Below the pieces are notes generated by a model. The model saw only the letters and a list, made by a program, of their open reading frames with translations, made no database searches and was not told the DNA's origin. A stretch of 64,000 nucleotides of DNA from Photobacterium ganghwense (GTDB lineage: Bacteria > Pseudomonadota > Gammaproteobacteria > Enterobacterales > Vibrionaceae). A program made the translations under genes and the position numbers. The DNA is taken from positions 62,001 to 126,000 of the forward strand of contig NZ_PYMI01000001.1 in NCBI RefSeq assembly GCF_003025595.1. Direction: 5' to 3'. Below, piece after piece: positions 36,478-46,544 of the stretch (positions are counted from its first letter, which is position 1; each line of letters starts with the position of its first letter).

Positions 36478-36775
36478 GTGCTCATCCTTATAGATAAGTA
36501 AATGCCAAATGACATACTCAAGCATAGACGCCAATCACAAAGGGGTAGAAGACATGGCATGGTTGGAAAGAAAAATCAGAACCAGATTCAAGAATTCAGG
36601 GCTCAATCAGTAAGCCGTACAGCGACAATGACCCGTACTCTTCCTAAAACGGCGGCCGAAGTACTTGCATCAGCAGTCTGGAAATGTGAGGTAATTAACA
36701 GCCTTATTTTATTGAATCAACCACTCAAAATAATAATGACAATAATCAATAGAAGCAGAGACGCGTTCCGCTAGC

Positions 36776-38344
36776 ATGATGCAAAACATGGCCAGGTTAC
36801 TACCCCGGGTTACTACAATGCGGACGTTAAGATATTCCTCCTATTACCTTCTGACCAAGCTGTCTTTGCTTATGGGTATTCTTATCTTCTGCCTGACCCT
36901 GCTTCTTTCCGTTGGCCATTATCACAACTACATTCATTTACGAATGAACACCTACCACGACATGCTCAATGTCATTAAAAATATTTACCTGTTAGAGCTT
37001 GTCGTCAAAAGTGAACGTCAACTGACTTCCCTCTCAGCATTACTGGACAAAACAGACATAGAGAACGGCCAGTCTGCCATTAATCACACCTGGCCAATTG
37101 TGCATAAAATCAAGATGGAGGCTGATCATTATATCTACTTCTATAACGCACAGACCGGGAACATTGACAGCTACCCAGAGTGGAAGAGACCTGACGACTT
37201 CGACCCGGTTACCCGTCCTTGGTACGCATTGATAGAACAGCCGACCGACAAACCGTCATGGATTGGCCCCTACCCGGAATTTGGCAGCGATAAACCGGTC
37301 ATCAGCCTGGGACAGACCATTGTATCGACCGATGGACGCACACTTGGCGTATTGTTGGTGGACATGTCGTTGGATTCCATCCACTGTGTCATGGAAAGAG
37401 TATCCGGCGGGTTAGACGTCGCGATCTTTATGCGCTCAAAAGAAAATAACGAGATGATCTCTGTCATCAATGAACAGCTGTTAAAGATTGAGCATATTAT
37501 CCCTAATGATAATTCTGTCGCGCTCAGTGGGTTAACGCAGGGTGCACTTATACTGTATTCATTACCCTACCTTCCCTGGGAAATCGGGTTATACATTCCT
37601 GCCCACCGTTTCAGGCAGGCTTTTATGAATGAACTGGTTATTCAGGTCTTACCCGTAACAGCCATCACACTCATCACTTTTCTGGGCATTCTGTTCTTAC
37701 TGAAGATTTTTTATCAGGAACTCAGACTAGTTGAAAAAGAAGTCCGCCGATTAGGTAAAGCAGCTCAGCCACACTCCGTTGCCTTACCGTTTTCTTCCTG
37801 GTTTGTCGAAAAAAGCCTCAAAGCCCTGAATAAAAAACACCAAAGCCAGTATCAGACATTACGACGAGATCCATTAACCCGCGTTTTAAACCGGCGCGCC
37901 TTTGATCAAGATAAAAAGGTGTTATTAACGACTAATCAATCTTATGCTCTGATCCTGATCGACATCGATCATTTCAAGCACATCAATGACAGTTGGGGGC
38001 ATCAGTTTGGCGACACCGTGCTTTGCCGCATTGCCGAACTCATCGCGTCAGTCGTCGGAGAAGATCACACCTACAGGATCGGCGGCGACGAATTCGCATG
38101 TATTGTTCCTGCTGACGTTGAACACCTTGAATCAACCCTAAACAAAATACAGCACTGTGCCAGCCACCAGCAATGGCGCGAGACAGAATGTCCGATTACA
38201 TTGAGCATGGGGGCGGCAATGGGGCCCGACGAGCCAACGACTCTCTTTCAACAAGCCGATGCCGCGCTGTACCAAAGTAAACACATGGGCCGAAACTGCT
38301 GGCACCTTTCAGCAGACCAAGCTGACAACCAGACGCCACAGTGA
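36776..38344 (+). CDS. diguanylate cyclase with periplasmic Cache-type sensor
   Basis: A 522-residue membrane protein: span at about 28-48, periplasmic sensor (about 50-280; WPEWKRP-like FDPVTRPWYALIEQ resembles the double Cache domain WY motif), span at about 284-310, then a GGDEF domain (345-515). The catalytic GGDEF is intact at residues 436-440, and DIDHFKHINDSWGHQFGD is normal. The inhibitory RxxD site upstream reads VGED, lacking the Arg, so product inhibition is probably weak. Makes c-di-GMP in response to an external ligand. Nothing next to it suggests the ligand. Confidence 0.9.
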   Translation: MMQNMARLLPRVTTMRTLRYSSYYLLTKLSLLMGILIFCLTLLLSVGHYHNYIHLRMNTYHDMLNVIKNIYLLELVVKSERQLTSLSALLDKTDIENGQSAINHTWPIVHKIKMEADHYIYFYNAQTGNIDSYPEWKRPDDFDPVTRPWYALIEQPTDKPSWIGPYPEFGSDKPVISLGQTIVSTDGRTLGVLLVDMSLDSIHCVMERVSGGLDVAIFMRSKENNEMISVINEQLLKIEHIIPNDNSVALSGLTQGALILYSLPYLPWEIGLYIPAHRFRQAFMNELVIQVLPVTAITLITFLGILFLLKIFYQELRLVEKEVRRLGKAAQPHSVALPFSSWFVEKSLKALNKKHQSQYQTLRRDPLTRVLNRRAFDQDKKVLLTTNQSYALILIDIDHFKHINDSWGHQFGDTVLCRIAELIASVVGEDHTYRIGGDEFACIVPADVEHLESTLNKIQHCASHQQWRETECPITLSMGAAMGPDEPTTLFQQADAALYQSKHMGRNCWHLSADQADNQTPQ

Positions 38345-38526
38345 CCCATTAATAGAGTTCAACGGCAGGTTCGTTCGAGTCCAGCACGTACTAGTCAAAC
38401 CGACTACGGCTATTAGCCCTCGCCTCAGAGAAAATGAAATTGTACCAGCCACAGTGTTTACCAGTACAATCCATTCCTATTGATAGAATATATCAATAAA
38501 TATCTCTGCTGCTGCGAGCCAAATAA

Positions 38527-38994
38527 CTAAAAGGCGTGTTGCGGTTCAGGAATAGTCTTGAAGGTAGCGTCAAATACGCTTCGGTCACCTTCCGACAGGT
38601 TAACTTGAAAACCCACTGCTCTCTCATAAAAGTCGTGAGCTTTAGCGTCTTCTCCAACAATGTGGCAGGCATGACTGAATACGGCATTCGTGAAGGCCTG
38701 AACCCAATCAGCCCCTTGACCATCAAAATATTCAAACGCTTTTTCTGCATATTGAACACTCAACGAAGAACCATTTACACAAAGTGCTCTTGCAACGGCC
38801 AAATAAGCCAAATGTTTGTTCTCTTCCGTCCCTATTTCTGACCAATGAAAGAGTGAAGTAAACGAAGCGGTTAAAAGCCTTTGCTTGTCTTCATTACTCA
38901 AATCACCCTCTGAAAGTGACCAGAATTCGTTGTTACTCTCTATCGCAAAATAACGATGAAAACGCGAAACATCTTCCATATTCGGCTTAGCCAT
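38527..38994 (-). CDS. unknown helical cytoplasmic protein
   Basis: A 155-residue protein I do not recognise. It is all-helical in appearance, with two helix-turn-helix repeats around YLAVARALCVNGSSLSVQYA and WVQAFTNAVFSHACHIVGED that look like tetratricopeptide-type repeats. No signal peptide or membrane span. AAGGATG upstream of the ATG gives a good start. It opens the AT-rich accessory stretch. Confidence 0.7.
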   Translation of the reverse strand: MAKPNMEDVSRFHRYFAIESNNEFWSLSEGDLSNEDKQRLLTASFTSLFHWSEIGTEENKHLAYLAVARALCVNGSSLSVQYAEKAFEYFDGQGADWVQAFTNAVFSHACHIVGEDAKAHDFYERAVGFQVNLSEGDRSVFDATFKTIPEPQHAF

Positions 38995-39395
38995 AAAACA
39001 TCCTTATTATTAATTTCATAATTACTTTCAGAAAAATATCAAATGGACACACTAAAACATACCTTTAAAGTATATTAAGAAAGATTTATCCATTCTGACA
39101 ATGGCCTAAATTACCATACCTACACTTTTAATTTCACAGCAGGATAGATACATTGTCACTGTAAATATTAATACCAGAAAACCTCAGTGAACTTAGTAGA
39201 TATTGAAAGAAAGTCTACTCACGACATTATCTATAAATACATTTTCTGATTTTCATCACATTCCATATGTTCATTCATGAAGTAATTCTAATACCACTAT
39301 GTGTGAATGGCTTATCACTTCATGTCAGAAAATTTGGAATCTAACCATAATGATAAAAGATGAGAAAGAGGTATCGAGTCATTTATGAGTTTCAA
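38995..39395. other. AT-rich intergenic, no gene
   Basis: About 400 bases of markedly AT-rich DNA with no supported gene on either strand. Confidence 0.5.
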
Positions 39396-39977
39396 CTAAA
39401 ACTGAGCTTTTATTTTTCTTACGAAGGCATCAACTCGAGCTTGTGATGCATTTTCACTCTTATAAAACGACAACATTTCAAACTTACATCGCTTTGCACA
39501 TGCGCCCAATAGAGCCACTTTCAGTACCCTTTTCACAGGCTGCCAAAGTACAAACTTGTCCACCCACCAGGGGGAACCCAGTGTTGTTATCACCTTTACT
39601 TCTTGAAGGTTGTCTAAACAAGGTGTAATCGCGCCCAAATCTGAAGCATGATTGTAGGCATGCCCCGGAGCCCACACACGATCAAACCACCCTTTCAAAA
39701 TAGCCGGGAAACCAAACCACCACGTGGGAAACACCAATACTAGTGATTCTGCTTGCTTCAACTGCGCAATTTCCTCAGCAAGTAAAGTATCATCAAAATC
39801 ACTTTGATAATAACTCAGCCTCTCTTGCTGAGTTAAGGCTGGAGAAAAGCTATTTTCATACAGATCAAGTAAAGTAATCTCATAACCTTTTGACTGTAGG
39901 TGTTCAATCGTATGTTTTGCTAAATAGTGACATAAACTTTCCTTTATTGGGTGTGATACTACTATCAAACATTTCAT
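39396..39977 (-). CDS. NAD(P)H-dependent oxidoreductase, NQO1/KefF-like flavodoxin fold
   Basis: A 193-residue FMN/FAD flavoprotein. Start MKCLIVVSHPIKESLCHYLAK matches the phosphate-binding loop of the family, and LVLVFPTWWFGFPAILKGWFDRVW (residues about 78-101) is the diagnostic active-site segment, followed by TTLGSPWW. These enzymes reduce quinones or other electrophiles with two electrons. AAGGGAAAA upstream. Standalone gene in the accessory region. Confidence 0.9.
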   Translation of the reverse strand: MKCLIVVSHPIKESLCHYLAKHTIEHLQSKGYEITLLDLYENSFSPALTQQERLSYYQSDFDDTLLAEEIAQLKQAESLVLVFPTWWFGFPAILKGWFDRVWAPGHAYNHASDLGAITPCLDNLQEVKVITTLGSPWWVDKFVLWQPVKRVLKVALLGACAKRCKFEMLSFYKSENASQARVDAFVRKIKAQF

Positions 39978-40137
39978 TTATTTTCCCTTTAACTTTTAAC
40001 AACGATACTGTTTATAGATTAATGGTTACTATCAACAACCAGACATTTTATACATTCTATAATCACAAAGAAAAAATCCACATGGCGTCTTATGAGGCTA
40101 TACAACATTTATCATAGACGCCATCAGTGTTATAAAC

Positions 40138-40677
40138 TTAACCAGCACATGGGTTGGTAATGGATATATCGACTATATTTATCGTAGACTCGATGAAAGA
40201 AATACTATCTTTACTCCCTTCACGCTTGTAGCTGTTTTTTGCAGTACCTTCCAAACCAATATACAAATTATCAAATAACTCATTAAATCTAATATCTATC
40301 CGTTTACCAACACTGATATTGAACCTCTCAGATGAATATGATTTAGTCGATTCAGATGTAAAATACTCATAGTTAAAATAACCATCATTGATTGCATTCC
40401 CACAAAGATAATCTGCAAACATGAAGTCTGAATAAGAATTCTGGCTTCCAAAACTATCTTTTTGACTTTTCAGTTCTCCAGAGCTAAGCCAAAATCCGTT
40501 AACGTTATCATCAATAAGGACGGTATAGGTAACGAAATCTCCTACGAGTACATGGCTAATTTCTTTTGAGGTAGTATTGTCGTTAACTCTAGTTACGATT
40601 CCTTCTACGGTAACGTATACTGGTTCAGCACAAATGCTGAATGATACGAAGAGTAATGCAAATCCTATTTTATTCAT
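40138..40677 (-). CDS. secreted protein, unknown
   Basis: A 179-residue protein with a short signal peptide (cleavage after CA, residue 17) and a beta-rich mature part. The pattern of GDFVTYTVLIDD near residue 45 resembles the start of exported proteins with a PEP-CTERM-like ectodomain, but there is no sorting tail. Two cysteines (CGN and the C-terminal NPCAG) could form a disulfide. AAGGGATT supports the ATG at 40677. No family named. Confidence 0.65.
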   Translation of the reverse strand: MNKIGFALLFVSFSICAEPVYVTVEGIVTRVNDNTTSKEISHVLVGDFVTYTVLIDDNVNGFWLSSGELKSQKDSFGSQNSYSDFMFADYLCGNAINDGYFNYEYFTSESTKSYSSERFNISVGKRIDIRFNELFDNLYIGLEGTAKNSYKREGSKDSISFIESTINIVDISITNPCAG

Positions 40678-41092
40678 TTTAATCCCTTGTAACAAATAAT
40701 CGAATGAAAGAAAAACAGTGAAAAGATGACATCAGTTAACCTTAAGCATGTATCTTAAATCAACTACATCCCTTAGATACTGTCATGGTAATACTCGGCA
40801 ACAAAGAAAATAGTTAGCCTGTTTCAATCTAGCACAGTTTTTAAAAAATCAAACAAATAAGATAGAATATTAAGTTGAATTTCTTACTGATAAAAACAAC
40901 CTTTATTACAAAGGCATTACCACTTCATTAAAAATCACGTCTGTAATTCTTATTTATTAATAGAAATATAATTATATGATTTCATAAAAACTAAAAAATA
41001 TTAAATGGCACATAAGTAAAACATTTCAGGACAGTACTAAAATCCAAAATTACACATGTGCCAAATAGCTATTAAACGCTTCACTTGCTTAG
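40678..41092. other. AT-rich intergenic, no gene
   Basis: About 415 bases, very AT-rich, without supported genes or recognisable signals. Confidence 0.5.
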
Positions 41093-41398
41093 TTAGTCAA
41101 ACACAGGCCTGAAAAAACTGCGCTCATAGCTGACTATACAATTTGTTTTTTCAGCAAACTTAATAGCGGCTATGCATTCATTATCTTTAAAAGAGTCGTT
41201 CCGATATGACTCATACTCCGCAAGGCTCGGAAAAGTAAACAGAGCAAGAGCGACGTTGTTAGCACCTTCAGATGGTAGAAAATAACCATTATGCTGACCA
41301 CCAAATTTGGCGACAAGCGGTATCCACATTTTTGCGTATTCTTCAAACTCACTGACCTTCGCAGGATCAATGATATATCTCAGGTAACACGTAACCAT
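41093..41398 (-). CDS. NIPSNAP family protein
   Basis: A 101-residue dimeric alpha-beta barrel protein. VTCYLRYIIDPAKVSEFEEYAKMWIPLV at the N-terminus and the GGQHNGYF turn are typical of the NIPSNAP domain; the protein is essentially just that domain. Function in bacteria is unknown. AAAGGAG gives a clear start. Lies 160 bases downstream of the DJ-1-like gene on the same strand. Confidence 0.85.
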   Translation of the reverse strand: MVTCYLRYIIDPAKVSEFEEYAKMWIPLVAKFGGQHNGYFLPSEGANNVALALFTFPSLAEYESYRNDSFKDNECIAAIKFAEKTNCIVSYERSFFRPVFD

Positions 41399-41559
41399 TT
41401 AATGAACTCCTTTTCGAAATTTCAGATGCTCTGCCAGCGTATAACCCACGCTACGAAAGCTTGCACTAAAAAAGCCTCTGTACGTTTCAATACTTAACCC
41501 AAAGCAGACAAAGAAAGCAATGAGTACCCATCGCTTCTGAACGCGTTATCAGGTCATTT

Positions 41560-42156
41560 CTACAGATATGTCCCGACAATAGACATACAATGTTGAACTG
41601 TACTTTCTTTTTCGCCTACTGGCGCCACATAGTGAATTGCAGCTTCGGCGTGTGACCTCCCCGCAAGCTTACACAATACCCATGTTGCTAAATACTGCGA
41701 GGATAAACAGCCACCTGCTGTTGCCAGGTTACCTTTTGCATAGAAAGGCTGCTCTAATACTTTGACACCCGCCTCGATAACCCAAGGTTTTGTTGTCAAA
41801 TCTGTACACGCTGGAATTTGGTCTAGTAAACCCAACATTGACATCAGTAACGTTCCAGAACATTGCCCACCGATTATCTGCTTTTGCGGATTGAGGTTGA
41901 ACTGCGATAACAATTGACTATCTTGCGCTATATCCCGTGTAAACACACCGCTACCAAACAGCACCGCGTCGGCAGTATGAGTAAATTCTAATGGCTGTTG
42001 AGCGCGAATGGTCACACCATTCATTGACGTAACAAACTCAGTGGGACTTGTAATTTGTACGTTCCAACCAAACTCTTTCATTCGATTTAAAATGCCGAAT
42101 GCAACAAACGAATCCAACTCATTGAAGCCATCAAAAGTAAGCACCGCGATGTTCAT
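41560..42156 (-). CDS. DJ-1/PfpI family protein
   Basis: A 198-residue class I glutamine-amidotransferase-like protein. The conserved start IAVLTFDGFNELDSFVAFGIL carries the Glu that partners the nucleophile, and GGQCSGTLLMS contains the elbow Cys near residue 98. Relatives include isonitrile hydratase-like and regulatory amidotransferase-like proteins lacking the AraC domain. Substrate is unknown. Strong AAGGAAG ribosome site. It abuts the IS5-like remnant on its upstream side. Confidence 0.88.
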   Translation of the reverse strand: MNIAVLTFDGFNELDSFVAFGILNRMKEFGWNVQITSPTEFVTSMNGVTIRAQQPLEFTHTADAVLFGSGVFTRDIAQDSQLLSQFNLNPQKQIIGGQCSGTLLMSMLGLLDQIPACTDLTTKPWVIEAGVKVLEQPFYAKGNLATAGGCLSSQYLATWVLCKLAGRSHAEAAIHYVAPVGEKESTVQHCMSIVGTYL

Positions 42157-42416
42157 ATTGATCTTCCTTTTCCTGAATCCACATTTGGCCAGTGAATGCC
42201 AAACAGTGGGAATGACTCTTAACTACTTTGCTATTCCTGTACTAACTTTTGAGTGTAATGCTCAAAGGCAACACGCTACCGCCCCCTTGGATGGCGTCAT
42301 TGCCTCCGGCTAGAACACAAGTTACCGAATGACAGTACAGTGTATCCACAACATCTGACAATCATGACTAGCACCCACAATATGCATGACAACACATAAC
42401 ATTAAAACCCATTATT

Positions 42417-43448
42417 GGCTTTGTTGACTAAATCGGCGTGAACTTTTCTGACATTCAGTGATGTGATCTTGCGACATTTACTGACAGGCCACCTCCATGG
42501 GAAAAAACACTTACCGGACAGATACCTGGAAAGAGTACAACCAAGCACAGATTAACCGCGGTTCACTGACATTCTGGATCGACGAGGAAACGATTTGCGC
42601 TTGAGTATGCTCTGAGCATCACGGTAAACGTGGACGCCTATTAGTACTCAGGCACCGCGATCATGACGGTGCTCATGGTGATGCTGCTTTTCAATATGTC
42701 ACTTCGTGCTGTTCAAGGCTTCATGGAGTCAGTGTTTTCTCTGATGAAAGTACCGCTTACCAGCCCGAATTACAGCAGTATCATCAAACGAGCGAAAACG
42801 GTCGATATTCCCATCAAAATGCCTGCTCGAGGTGAAATTCGTCATCTTGCCATTGACGCAACTGGCCTGAAGGTTTTCGGTGAAGGTGAATGGAAGATGA
42901 AAAAACATGGCAAGGAACAACGCCGTGTCTGGCGAAAACTCCATCTTGTTGTTGATGCTGATAACCATCAAGTCATCTGCGAGGAACTCTCGTTATCAAC
43001 CGCCACCGATGGCGAAGTCATGCCAATATTGCTCGACCAAACTTATCGTAAGATCAGACTGATATCAGGTGACGGCGCTTATGATACCAGGCTGTTCTAT
43101 CAAGCGATTCAACGGAAGAAAGCACAACCCTTTATCCCTCCCAAAGTTGGAACAGCATACTGGGATCACGGTCATCCCAGAAGTGATGCGGTTGCAAACC
43201 AGCGTATTCACGGTAGCAATGAACACCCTCCAGTCGCTCAATCTCAGAAACGGTGATGCCGAGATATAAGCGGCTGCTGGCTCAACTTTAAACCAGCGTG
43301 ATTACAACACTCAGGTCGGGGAAGTGCTTGCTGCAGTCCGTGCGTTGAACAAATTAACAAGGCTGGTATGCCCGTAACCCACAAAGTTAGATAAATCATG
43401 ACTTATGTTGGCTAGATCTGCCGGCTTTCTGATTTGATCAACAAAGCC
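42417..43448 (+). mobile_element. IS5-family (IS903-like) element, decayed
   Basis: About 1032 bp bounded by imperfect terminal inverted repeats beginning GGCTTTGTTGA (left 42417, right ending 43448; 15 of the first 17 positions agree). The transposase is broken. No target duplication remains: the nine bases flanking each end differ, consistent with an old insertion or later rearrangement. Confidence 0.85.
42497..43375 (+). pseudogene. IS5-family transposase, multiply disrupted
   Basis: Translation from the ATG at 42497 gives KNTYRTDTWKEYNQA, the usual IS903-type start, but the frame ends at a stop near 42602. A second frame carries the DDE core from about 42690, including HLAIDATGLKVFGEGEW and SGDGAYDTR. 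It breaks down after GSNEH (about 43230), and the C-terminal YNTQVGEVLAAVRALNKLT piece is in a third frame. At least two frameshifts and a small scramble make it inactive. Confidence 0.85.
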
Positions 43449-43510
43449 GACATCTGGTCAAAACTACATCAAACTGAAATCACGTCTCTTAGTGTTTGCA
43501 ACTTTCAAGT

Positions 43511-44134
43511 TTACCAATTTTTCCGAGATATACGGAAAACCACTACGACTAGCGCTTTATTTTTTGGATATCCATACTCCCCTTCACTCATTGTTTTGTG
43601 AAGGTAGTCTATCGTAAATTCATTTCCAAATTCTTCTTCAAGACCAACTAACCGGCTTTCTAGTAGATCGCTCTCACTCAGTGCGCCATTGCCCTTTGTT
43701 AATGTACTTACGGCAGCAATATATCCAGTCTGGAGCCTGTTTTCTGATATTCCTTCTATCGCTAAGGCTTTTATTCTCTTTGCTTCTTTAATCAACTGAA
43801 TTGAAAGCAGAGAGCGCTTTACTTCTACAACATGCCTTAAGTTACCTGTTTTTCTGCTGGTAATCACTAAATCAAGCTTTCCTGCGACCCTGAGATCATC
43901 TGGTGATGTCGGAAGTGACACTTTAAGTTTATCTAATACGTGTATGACTGGCATCTCCAGACGATAACCAATATTAGGGAAGAATTCAGATAGTGCCTGA
44001 CCAATGTGGACATTTAAATAGTACTCAGGCATTTTTCGTATATGAACGGCGGAATATTCCATTGCATTACGTGCCGCATGTTCCAAAGCATCGAGCATAA
44101 CTCGCTGTATAGCTAAAGTTGTAGCTTTACTCAT
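43511..44134 (-). CDS. orphan PD-(D/E)XK nuclease-like protein
   Basis: A 207-residue cytoplasmic protein of unknown family. The middle has a PD-(D/E)XK-like layout: GKLDLVITSR (candidate Asp) followed 13 residues later by VVEVKRSL (E-x-K), with a preceding helix and a later amphipathic helix. Such folds occur in restriction enzymes, Holliday junction resolvases and many defence nucleases. No methylase, helicase or other defence gene is beside it. It sits between two transposon remnants. The ATG at 44134 has GGA upstream; a TTG at 44146 is possible. Confidence 0.6.
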   Translation of the reverse strand: MSKATTLAIQRVMLDALEHAARNAMEYSAVHIRKMPEYYLNVHIGQALSEFFPNIGYRLEMPVIHVLDKLKVSLPTSPDDLRVAGKLDLVITSRKTGNLRHVVEVKRSLLSIQLIKEAKRIKALAIEGISENRLQTGYIAAVSTLTKGNGALSESDLLESRLVGLEEEFGNEFTIDYLHKTMSEGEYGYPKNKALVVVVFRISRKNW

Positions 44135-44171
44135 AAATTTTTCCAACGTGATTGAATATCCGCCGACTCAG

Positions 44172-44902
44172 TAGACACTAAATAACCTTTCTTCATATCG
44201 CTTTTCATACTCTACAGACGACAACTGATTATTGGAACCATGTCTACGTTTAACGTTGTAAAACATCTCGATGTACTCGAAGATTTCCATACGAACTTTT
44301 TCCCGCGTGGCGTAGACATTTCGTTTTATTCTTTCTCTTTTTAGTAACTGGAACAAGCTCTCTGCTAAAGTATTGTCATGGCAGTTGCCCCGACGACTCA
44401 TGCTTGATCAAGTCCATACTGTTTTAAGAACCTATCCCAATCATGGCTGGTATACTGGCTTCCTTGATCGGAATGTACGAGCACGTTTTCTTTAGGTAAG
44501 CGTCGCTAAATCGCCATCAAAAACGCATCCATAACCAGCTCTTTGGTAATTCTGCTTTTCATTGACCAACCAATAACTCGTCGGGAAAACAGAACAACTA
44601 CTATGGCAAGATATAGCCAGCCATCGTGCGTTTTTATATATGTAATGTCAGTTACCCAAGATTGATTCGACGAATTTCGGCACTCTCATCATATTTGGCT
44701 TGATATTGGTGAACTCTGGGCCGTACGTTTAATCTAGGGATAAATACTATGTTTTGTTGTTCCTAGACGATAAACCACATCAGCCACGCAATGACCTTTT
44801 TCAGTAACCAGTTTGACGGCTTCAACTTTGAATTCTTCTAGATATCGCTTGCTGCTCATAAGCACCTCTCTGCTAGTCCATTGTCTAACTAAGGGTGTCT
44901 AT
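44172..44902 (-). mobile_element. IS3-family element remnant
   Basis: On the minus strand, an OrfA start (about 44859, SSKRYLEEFKVEAVKLVTEKG) runs into a stop. Disrupted OrfB fragments follow: WLYLAIVVVLFSRRVIGWSM, then VLVHSDQGSQYTSHDWDRFL, then the MSRRGNCHDNTLAESLFQLL C-terminus (44168-44401). The ends share TAGACAC-type inverted repeats. Most of OrfA and the beginning of OrfB are missing, so there is an internal deletion plus frameshifts and stops. It is a different lineage from the IS3 copy at 49 kb. Confidence 0.8.
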
Positions 44903-45086
44903 CAAGTTGATGGCTATTCACCTACCCCAAAAAAGGGGGGCTGCGTTTTATCGAGGTTTAACTCAGCACTAAAGAAACGAACAAATAGTCTTATCTGATA
45001 TCCGATGAGCTTAGAACAAGATTAGAGCCGGGATGGGAGAAGGCACAGGCGGCGGCGACCACCTATGCCTTTAAAGCGAGATTGTA

Positions 45087-46544
45087 TTAACCGATTAGAG
45101 CAGGAATACCCGGAAGCTGGCCAACGACAGCAAGGGAGCCAGCGCAAATGATAAAGGCAATACCAGGAATCAGGTATTTATCTTTGCTCGATAGCTCGTT
45201 GGCGCGCTCATGGTCGCCGATAAGTCCGAGGTTATCCAACAGCATAGTGATTGCCCAACCAAAGACTGGGTTAACGAATGCACAGGCAAAAATACAGATA
45301 CCTGCACTGAGTGAATCTTTATGCTTATGGATCATCTGCATACCCGCTTCAAGAAGTGGTAAGAATACACCAACAATTAGCGCAACGCGTAGAACAGGCT
45401 CCCACATTGCTAGATCCATCGGGTAACCAATTACTGCCGCGGCAATACACATTAAGCCCGTTAACAGCGCGCCACCAGGAATAGGACGTTTGGCAATTGC
45501 GGCTGGAATCATGTACGTCCCCCAAGAAGAAGCTAGGTTACCGCCACCCAATAGTGAGCCTACACCCTGACGAACAGATGCTCCGACCATCGTGTCGTCG
45601 ACATCCATTAATACGCCTTTTGCTTCTTTTGGGTAGTTAAGTTCTTGAAAAACACGATGACCGAGGTAGTCAGGAGACCACATAGCGACGGCTAGCAGAG
45701 CAAATGGAGTAACGGCAATAAAGTGCTCTAGGGTTGGCCAGCCTAGTTGCCAACCGGTATTTTCACCCCACCAGTAGAATGGACTGAAATTAGGCAAGCC
45801 CGGCTTAGTGGTAAAAGCAAACTCGGCGCCCATCACATAAGCGACAATCCCCGCTAGTGCAGAACACAGTGGGATGGCCAACCAACGTTTGTTGATCTTG
45901 GCTAAGTAGGCATACACCATAACCGTTAGACCAATGACCACAAACGAAATGTACCCTTGATCCGTACTTGCAGCCCACGCTTCAGTCTTATTAATCTGTC
46001 CGATCAACCCCACTGCGCCGAGGTATATCAGCAACCCACCTCGAACCCCAACGCCAGTCAGGGTCATGAGTTTAGAACCACCTTTAGTCAAAGCGAGAAT
46101 TAAACCAAAAGCACATACCATCAAACCGAGAGCCAGAGGATGTCCCCCTGCTGCAGCAATCAGAGGAATCAGCGGTATCATTGGGCCATGGGTACCGGCT
46201 AAGTTTGCGTTCGGGTTTAGGATGGCAGAAAACAGGATAACAAACAGAGCGCCCGCGATAAGCAGTTCGTAACGCACGTTTTCTGCAACGAACTCCGGAG
46301 ATAAACCGAACTGAACAGCAAAGGCGGAAACCATGGCGGTTACCATCACCACTTTACCAATGGTTGCTGCTAATGCAGGTACCCAGTCTTCGATTTCAAT
46401 ACTGTAATCACGTGATGGCAGATGAATCCCCCAGCGACGAAAGCTCATGACGGTTAAATCATGGTTTAGAAAATCTTCTCGGTTTTCAAATTCATGCGGT
46501 TTTTTGCGCACATCCCTGTAAAAAGTCTTACCTGTATCAGACAT
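45087..46544 (-). CDS. DUF3360-family membrane transporter-like protein
   Basis: A 485-residue integral membrane protein with about 12 hydrophobic segments after a polar 60-residue N-terminus. I assign it to the DUF3360 family, common in Vibrio. Conserved features are NPNANLAGTHGPMIPLIPLI (about 107-126), which looks like the re-entrant region of NCS2/SulP-type permeases, and GSLLGGGNLASSWGTYM later. That similarity suggests an anion or nucleobase carrier, but this is inference. AAAAGGAT upstream fixes the start. Not in an operon. Confidence 0.8.
   Translation of the reverse strand: MSDTGKTFYRDVRKKPHEFENREDFLNHDLTVMSFRRWGIHLPSRDYSIEIEDWVPALAATIGKVVMVTAMVSAFAVQFGLSPEFVAENVRYELLIAGALFVILFSAILNPNANLAGTHGPMIPLIPLIAAAGGHPLALGLMVCAFGLILALTKGGSKLMTLTGVGVRGGLLIYLGAVGLIGQINKTEAWAASTDQGYISFVVIGLTVMVYAYLAKINKRWLAIPLCSALAGIVAYVMGAEFAFTTKPGLPNFSPFYWWGENTGWQLGWPTLEHFIAVTPFALLAVAMWSPDYLGHRVFQELNYPKEAKGVLMDVDDTMVGASVRQGVGSLLGGGNLASSWGTYMIPAAIAKRPIPGGALLTGLMCIAAAVIGYPMDLAMWEPVLRVALIVGVFLPLLEAGMQMIHKHKDSLSAGICIFACAFVNPVFGWAITMLLDNLGLIGDHERANELSSKDKYLIPGIAFIICAGSLAVVGQLPGIPALIG

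Noticed and set aside
36502..36774. Plus-strand 90-residue frame before the GGDEF gene
   Set aside because: Low-complexity composition, no ribosome site, divergent promoter region.
38400..44200. Chromosomal integron cassette array (single minus-strand genes, unknown functions)
   Set aside because: No integrase gene and no recurring attC-like site of one type after successive genes; the one suggestive inverted pair (40082-40124) is not repeated elsewhere.
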